A program made the position numbers and the translations under genes. Positions 61,265 through 64,000 of a DNA stretch of 64,000 bases are shown piece by piece. Origin of the DNA: Verrucomicrobiaceae bacterium UBA7681. Its GTDB lineage: Bacteria; Verrucomicrobiota; Verrucomicrobiia; Verrucomicrobiales; Verrucomicrobiaceae. The notes beneath the pieces were generated by a model, which saw only the letters and a program-made list of their open reading frames with translations, searched no databases and was not told where the DNA came from. Where the stretch lies: positions 68,181 through 132,180 of the forward strand of contig DLGZ01000027.1 in NCBI GenBank assembly GCA_002482965.1, written 5' to 3'. Within the stretch, counting starts at the first letter, position 1. Each line of letters starts with the position of its first letter.

Positions 61265-62737
61265 TCAAGCCTGCTCGGTGGTCTGGAAGTCGGGATAGGC
61301 GTTCGCCGCGTGTTCGGAGAAGTCGAGGCCGTCGATCTGTTCGTTGTCCGTGGCACGCAGTCCGACGAGCATGTCCACAGTTTTGAAGATGGCGAAGCAG
61401 ATGACGAACGAGGTGAGCGTGATCGAAAAGGTGCCGAGCGCCTGCACCCCAAGCTTGTGCGCATCGAAGCCATCCTGATTGAACAGGGCGACACTCAGAG
61501 TCCCCCACCAGCCGTTCACCAGATGCACGGGGACTGCGCCCACGGCGTCATCAATCTGCATGCGCTCCAGTGCGATGGTGGCCACGGTGGTGATAATCCC
61601 CGCGATCAGTCCGACCACGAGGGCGGAGGCTGGGGAGATGTTGGCGCAGCAGGCGGTGATGCCCACCAGCCCGCCTAGGCCGCCATTCAGAGTGATGCCC
61701 ACATCCGGGCGGCCTTGCACAAACCACATGGATATCATCGCGGCAAGCGCACCGGCCGCAGGAGAAATGGTGGTGTTCACCGCAATGCGCCCAATCGAAC
61801 CATTGGCGAGCAAGGTGGACCCGGCGTTAAAGCCAAACCAGCCGAACCACAGGATGAAAACCCCAAGAGCGGCGAGGGGAATATTATGACCCGCGATCAA
61901 TCGCGGCGTGCCATCTTTGGCGAAGCGCCCATGCCGTGCACCGACGACGAGAATGCCCGCCAAAGCACAAGCTCCACCGCAGCCATGCACCACCGTTGAC
62001 CCCGCGAAATCCACGAAGCCCATCGCCTCCAGCCAGCCCTTTTCCCCGCCTACGCCAAAGGCTCCGCCAAAACTGCCCCAGGCCCAGTGACCGCCCAACG
62101 GATAGACCACCCCGGCCAGCAGGCCTGCATAGATCAGATAACCGACGAATTTGGTGCGTTCGGCCATGGCTCCGGAAACGATGGTGCAGGCAGTGCCGGC
62201 GAACACCACTTGAAAGAACCAGAAGGCCCACAGGGTGTCATCCGCCACATGATTGGCGAGCCAGAAGCTGTCCGTGCCGATCCAGCCTCCGGCGCTTTTG
62301 CCAAACATCAAACCGAAGCCAAGGAACATAAAGACGATCGTGCTGATGCAGAAATCGAGAAAGTTCTTCATGATGATGTTGATGCTGTTCTTGGCGCGGG
62401 CAAAGCCCAGCTCCACCATCGCAAATCCGGCCTGCATGATGAAGACCAGTGCTCCCGCCACGATCATCCAGACAATGTTGAGATTGACCTGCACTGTGTC
62501 GATGTCCGCCTTCACGGCGGCGCTCGAGGGGGCTGCCGGCGCGGTTTCAGCCTTGGGGGCGTCGCTGTTTTTCACCGCCTTGGCCACCTCATTCAGCGTG
62601 CCTTGATTCGTGTCGAGCTTCTTGATGATCGTGTCGAGCTTCGCCTCAATCTTGCTGCTGTCCTGAGCTGTAGCAGACGGCAGGGAGACGGCGAGAAAGA
62701 CGATGGAAGCCAGCGAGCAGATGCGGAATAGATTCAT
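61265..62737 (-). CDS. amt: Ammonium transporter with N-terminal coiled-coil extension
   Basis: A 490-residue Amt/MEP transporter with a signal peptide (about 1-25) and an N-terminal extension (about 26-80) of coiled-coil and Ala/Pro-rich type before the transporter core. The core has about 11 membrane segments with GFAMVELGFARAKNSINIIM, WAFWFFQVVFAGTACTIVSG, FAGSTVVHGCGGACALAGIL (the phenylalanine/His gate region) and LGGLVGITACCANISPASAL. It imports ammonium across the inner membrane. The upstream genes at 62754 and 63472 read the same way, 16 bases apart from the first, suggesting one operon. A glnK gene is not in the window. Confidence 0.93.
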   Translation of the reverse strand: MNLFRICSLASIVFLAVSLPSATAQDSSKIEAKLDTIIKKLDTNQGTLNEVAKAVKNSDAPKAETAPAAPSSAAVKADIDTVQVNLNIVWMIVAGALVFIMQAGFAMVELGFARAKNSINIIMKNFLDFCISTIVFMFLGFGLMFGKSAGGWIGTDSFWLANHVADDTLWAFWFFQVVFAGTACTIVSGAMAERTKFVGYLIYAGLLAGVVYPLGGHWAWGSFGGAFGVGGEKGWLEAMGFVDFAGSTVVHGCGGACALAGILVVGARHGRFAKDGTPRLIAGHNIPLAALGVFILWFGWFGFNAGSTLLANGSIGRIAVNTTISPAAGALAAMISMWFVQGRPDVGITLNGGLGGLVGITACCANISPASALVVGLIAGIITTVATIALERMQIDDAVGAVPVHLVNGWWGTLSVALFNQDGFDAHKLGVQALGTFSITLTSFVICFAIFKTVDMLVGLRATDNEQIDGLDFSEHAANAYPDFQTTEQA

Positions 62738-62753
62738 GCAAAAAGGGGCGGGT

Positions 62754-63455
62754 TCAGAGGTCCAGGTGTTCGAGCGAGGCTTCGAGTTCACCGAGAAGTT
62801 GACGGCGTTTGGAGGTGTTCGGTACCTGCTCGATCACGCTGGCGGCCAGCTTGCGAACGGCAGTGGAGGTGAGGCGGTAGGGGTCGGAGATCTTGGCCTC
62901 GGTGATCGTGCGCTGGATCAAATTGGCGGCCTGTGCCCGGCCCATGACCTTGCCCAGCACACCTTCCACGCACTGCCTCACCGCACCCCACTGATTGACA
63001 GTCGTCTCTGCCTTGTCGGTGAGTTGGGCGAGTGCTCGCGGACTGGTCACGACGAGTTCTTCGATGCCATCTGCCGGCAACTTGGGCGCAGGCTGCTGCT
63101 CGGTGGAGGCGTTGTGGAGCAGCGCGGCGTGATCATTGAGCATCACCGATGCCGCGCTGGCTGCCAGATCAGGGTCTGCCCGCGAGGTGAGAAAGAACAG
63201 CATCACCGACTCGTCATGCAGCACGGCGAGGAGCACGCCGCCGTCGAGCTCTAGGTAGATCTGGTGGATTTTCCGCCGCACCTGACGGTAGCCTTCGAGC
63301 ATCTGGATGATGATCTCGCGCAGATTGTCCGCACGCGTGTCGGAGAAAGGCATCTGGCGGTGGATCGTGTTTCTGCCTTTGAACAGCATCACGCCAGCCA
63401 CTCCTTCCAGGCGTTGCAATGACGCGGCGGAGGTGATCACAGGATTTAAACTCAT
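62754..63455 (-). CDS. Putative roadblock/LC7-like protein in the Amt operon
   Basis: A 233-residue protein started at 63455 (MSLNPVITSAASLQRLEGVA); the frame is open further up. Residues about 12-110 have the outline of a roadblock domain: a helix SAASLQRLEGVAGVM, strands LFKGRNTIHRQMP, a helix DNLREIIIQMLEGYRQV, and strands IYLELDGGVLLAVLHDESVM, LFFL. The C-terminal half is helical. Roadblock proteins act as GTPase-linked or polarity adaptors; a GTPase partner is not visible here. It is 16 bases from the amt gene. The assignment is tentative. Confidence 0.6.
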   Translation of the reverse strand: MSLNPVITSAASLQRLEGVAGVMLFKGRNTIHRQMPFSDTRADNLREIIIQMLEGYRQVRRKIHQIYLELDGGVLLAVLHDESVMLFFLTSRADPDLAASAASVMLNDHAALLHNASTEQQPAPKLPADGIEELVVTSPRALAQLTDKAETTVNQWGAVRQCVEGVLGKVMGRAQAANLIQRTITEAKISDPYRLTSTAVRKLAASVIEQVPNTSKRRQLLGELEASLEHLDL

Positions 63456-63471
63456 GGGCGCAAAGAAAAAA

Positions 63472-63837
63472 TCAGCGGGCCAGGGATTCGCGCACCTGCT
63501 TGATGGAGCGCCGGTTGCTGCTGACCACACCGTGCCAGTTGCCCGGCTGCTGTCCTGCGCTGATGGCCGTCTGGCCATCACGATCCTCAACAATCGCCAT
63601 TTCGAGGGAGCGCATGCCGAGTGTCTCGGCCAGTTTGCCCGCGAAATAACCGACATATTTCACCTCGCCAGCGAAGCGCTGGGCGGACTCGGCATCACCC
63701 CCGGAAAGAGATTCGCGTCCCTGATAGGACTCCATCTTGATGAGACCAGGATCGGGTTCCATACGGACGATGTTGCTGGGTTGCGCGCTCGCAGTGTTGC
63801 GGGCCGATGAGATCGGAATGATGCGAGTTGGTTCCAT
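63472..63837 (-). CDS. Small protein of unknown function, first gene of the Amt operon
   Basis: A 121-residue protein. The N-terminal 45 residues are polar and probably disordered; the rest has helix AQRFAGEVKYVGYFAGKLAE and a strand-like TLGMRSLEMAIVEDRDGQTA followed by a basic helix. This could be a partner or divergent copy of the roadblock-like protein that follows 16 bases downstream. Alternative starts exist at in-frame ATGs inside (MEPDPG, MESYQG). No family is recognised. Confidence 0.6.
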   Translation of the reverse strand: MEPTRIIPISSARNTASAQPSNIVRMEPDPGLIKMESYQGRESLSGGDAESAQRFAGEVKYVGYFAGKLAETLGMRSLEMAIVEDRDGQTAISAGQQPGNWHGVVSSNRRSIKQVRESLAR

Positions 63838-64000
63838 CTAAAGGTATATTTAAAGCATCCCGCGTGCCAAAGTTCCTTTCTCCTCGTAACAGCTTTGTGA
63901 TTGCTGACCGGTACGGGCATGGGAATGGCTCGTTCCTAACTGCGCGTCCGCAGTACATACCAGAAGCGTGGGTCGAGAGGCTATTTGGAGTGCGGTCGCG

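Noticed and set aside
1..64000. CRISPR array, tRNA, rRNA, prophage or transposon
   Set aside because: No regularly spaced repeats, tRNA-like cloverleaf, rRNA segments, transposase or integrase sequence were recognised by eye.

Overview
The window looks like chromosomal DNA from the PVC superphylum, most likely a Verrucomicrobiota bacterium (Verrucomicrobiales, Prosthecobacter-like). Reasons: moderately high GC, few clear Shine-Dalgarno sites and several GTG/TTG starts; a linked pair of DUF1501 and DUF1549/DUF1553 (planctomycete-type cytochrome) proteins; a PEP-CTERM protein; a DUF1080 protein; two very large multi-domain Ser/Thr kinases, one next to an unusual ECF sigma factor; many small lipoproteins; and an RpiB-GlyA fusion. 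Genus-level assignment is inference. I see no rRNA, tRNA, CRISPR array, prophage or insertion sequence.

Layout. 1-1.7 kb: a lipoprotein/LysM/amidase envelope operon entering from outside the window. 1.8-3.5 kb: polyprenyl synthase and RadC. 3.7-9.2 kb: ECF sigma factor and a 1594-aa Ser/Thr kinase that also carries secretin-like, SecD-P1-head-like and TPR regions. 9.3-13.9 kb: small conserved protein, cupin, an acidic unknown, ScpB, PheA and a CAP protein. 13.9-19.2 kb (minus strand): SUMF1-type protein, MscS channel, Dxs, XseB. 19.5-26.9 kb: PEP-CTERM protein, DUF1501 and DUF1549/1553 pair, S10 carboxypeptidase, FolD. 27.1-29.4 kb: secreted small proteins and a sigma/small-membrane-protein/periplasmic-helical-protein operon resembling the CnrH-Y-X layout. 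29.4-30.0 kb: a two-gene minus-strand unit with a ribbon-helix-helix-like first gene, headed by three palindromes. 30.1-34.8 kb: DUF1080 protein, NHL-type propeller, and an EF-hand/thioredoxin/cytochrome c/copper monooxygenase-like fusion.

34.8-37.4 kb holds two diverged copies of a two-gene cassette (small lipoprotein plus membrane-anchored coiled-coil protein), one copy with an apparent frameshift. 37.5-41.8 kb: orphan ParA ATPase, an overlapping roadblock-like gene, and a kinase with LamG-like and discoidin-like outer domains. 42.0-47.5 kb: low-molecular-weight phosphatase, RpiB-GlyA fusion, CvfB, PQQ-like propeller, TsaD. 47.6-48.3 kb: very small genes, including a 34-aa lipoprotein and a Cys-rich peptide. 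48.5-57.9 kb: large sugar-dehydrogenase/cytochrome c protein, unknown secreted protein, sugar isomerase/epimerase, Uma2 nuclease, ceramidase-like protein, Tex. 58.0-64 kb: lipoproteins, a basic/acidic bipartite small protein, an AhbC/NirJ-like radical SAM enzyme, and an operon of two small proteins plus an Amt ammonium transporter.

The parts I consider most worth following are the SecD-like kinase fusion, the duplicated lipoprotein/coiled-coil cassette, the three-gene sigma operon, the palindrome-headed two-gene unit, and the roadblock-like proteins paired once with ParA and once with Amt. Housekeeping genes (dxs, folD, pheA, tsaD, scpB, tex, glyA, radC) are confident; most cell-envelope functions are inferred from domain form only.
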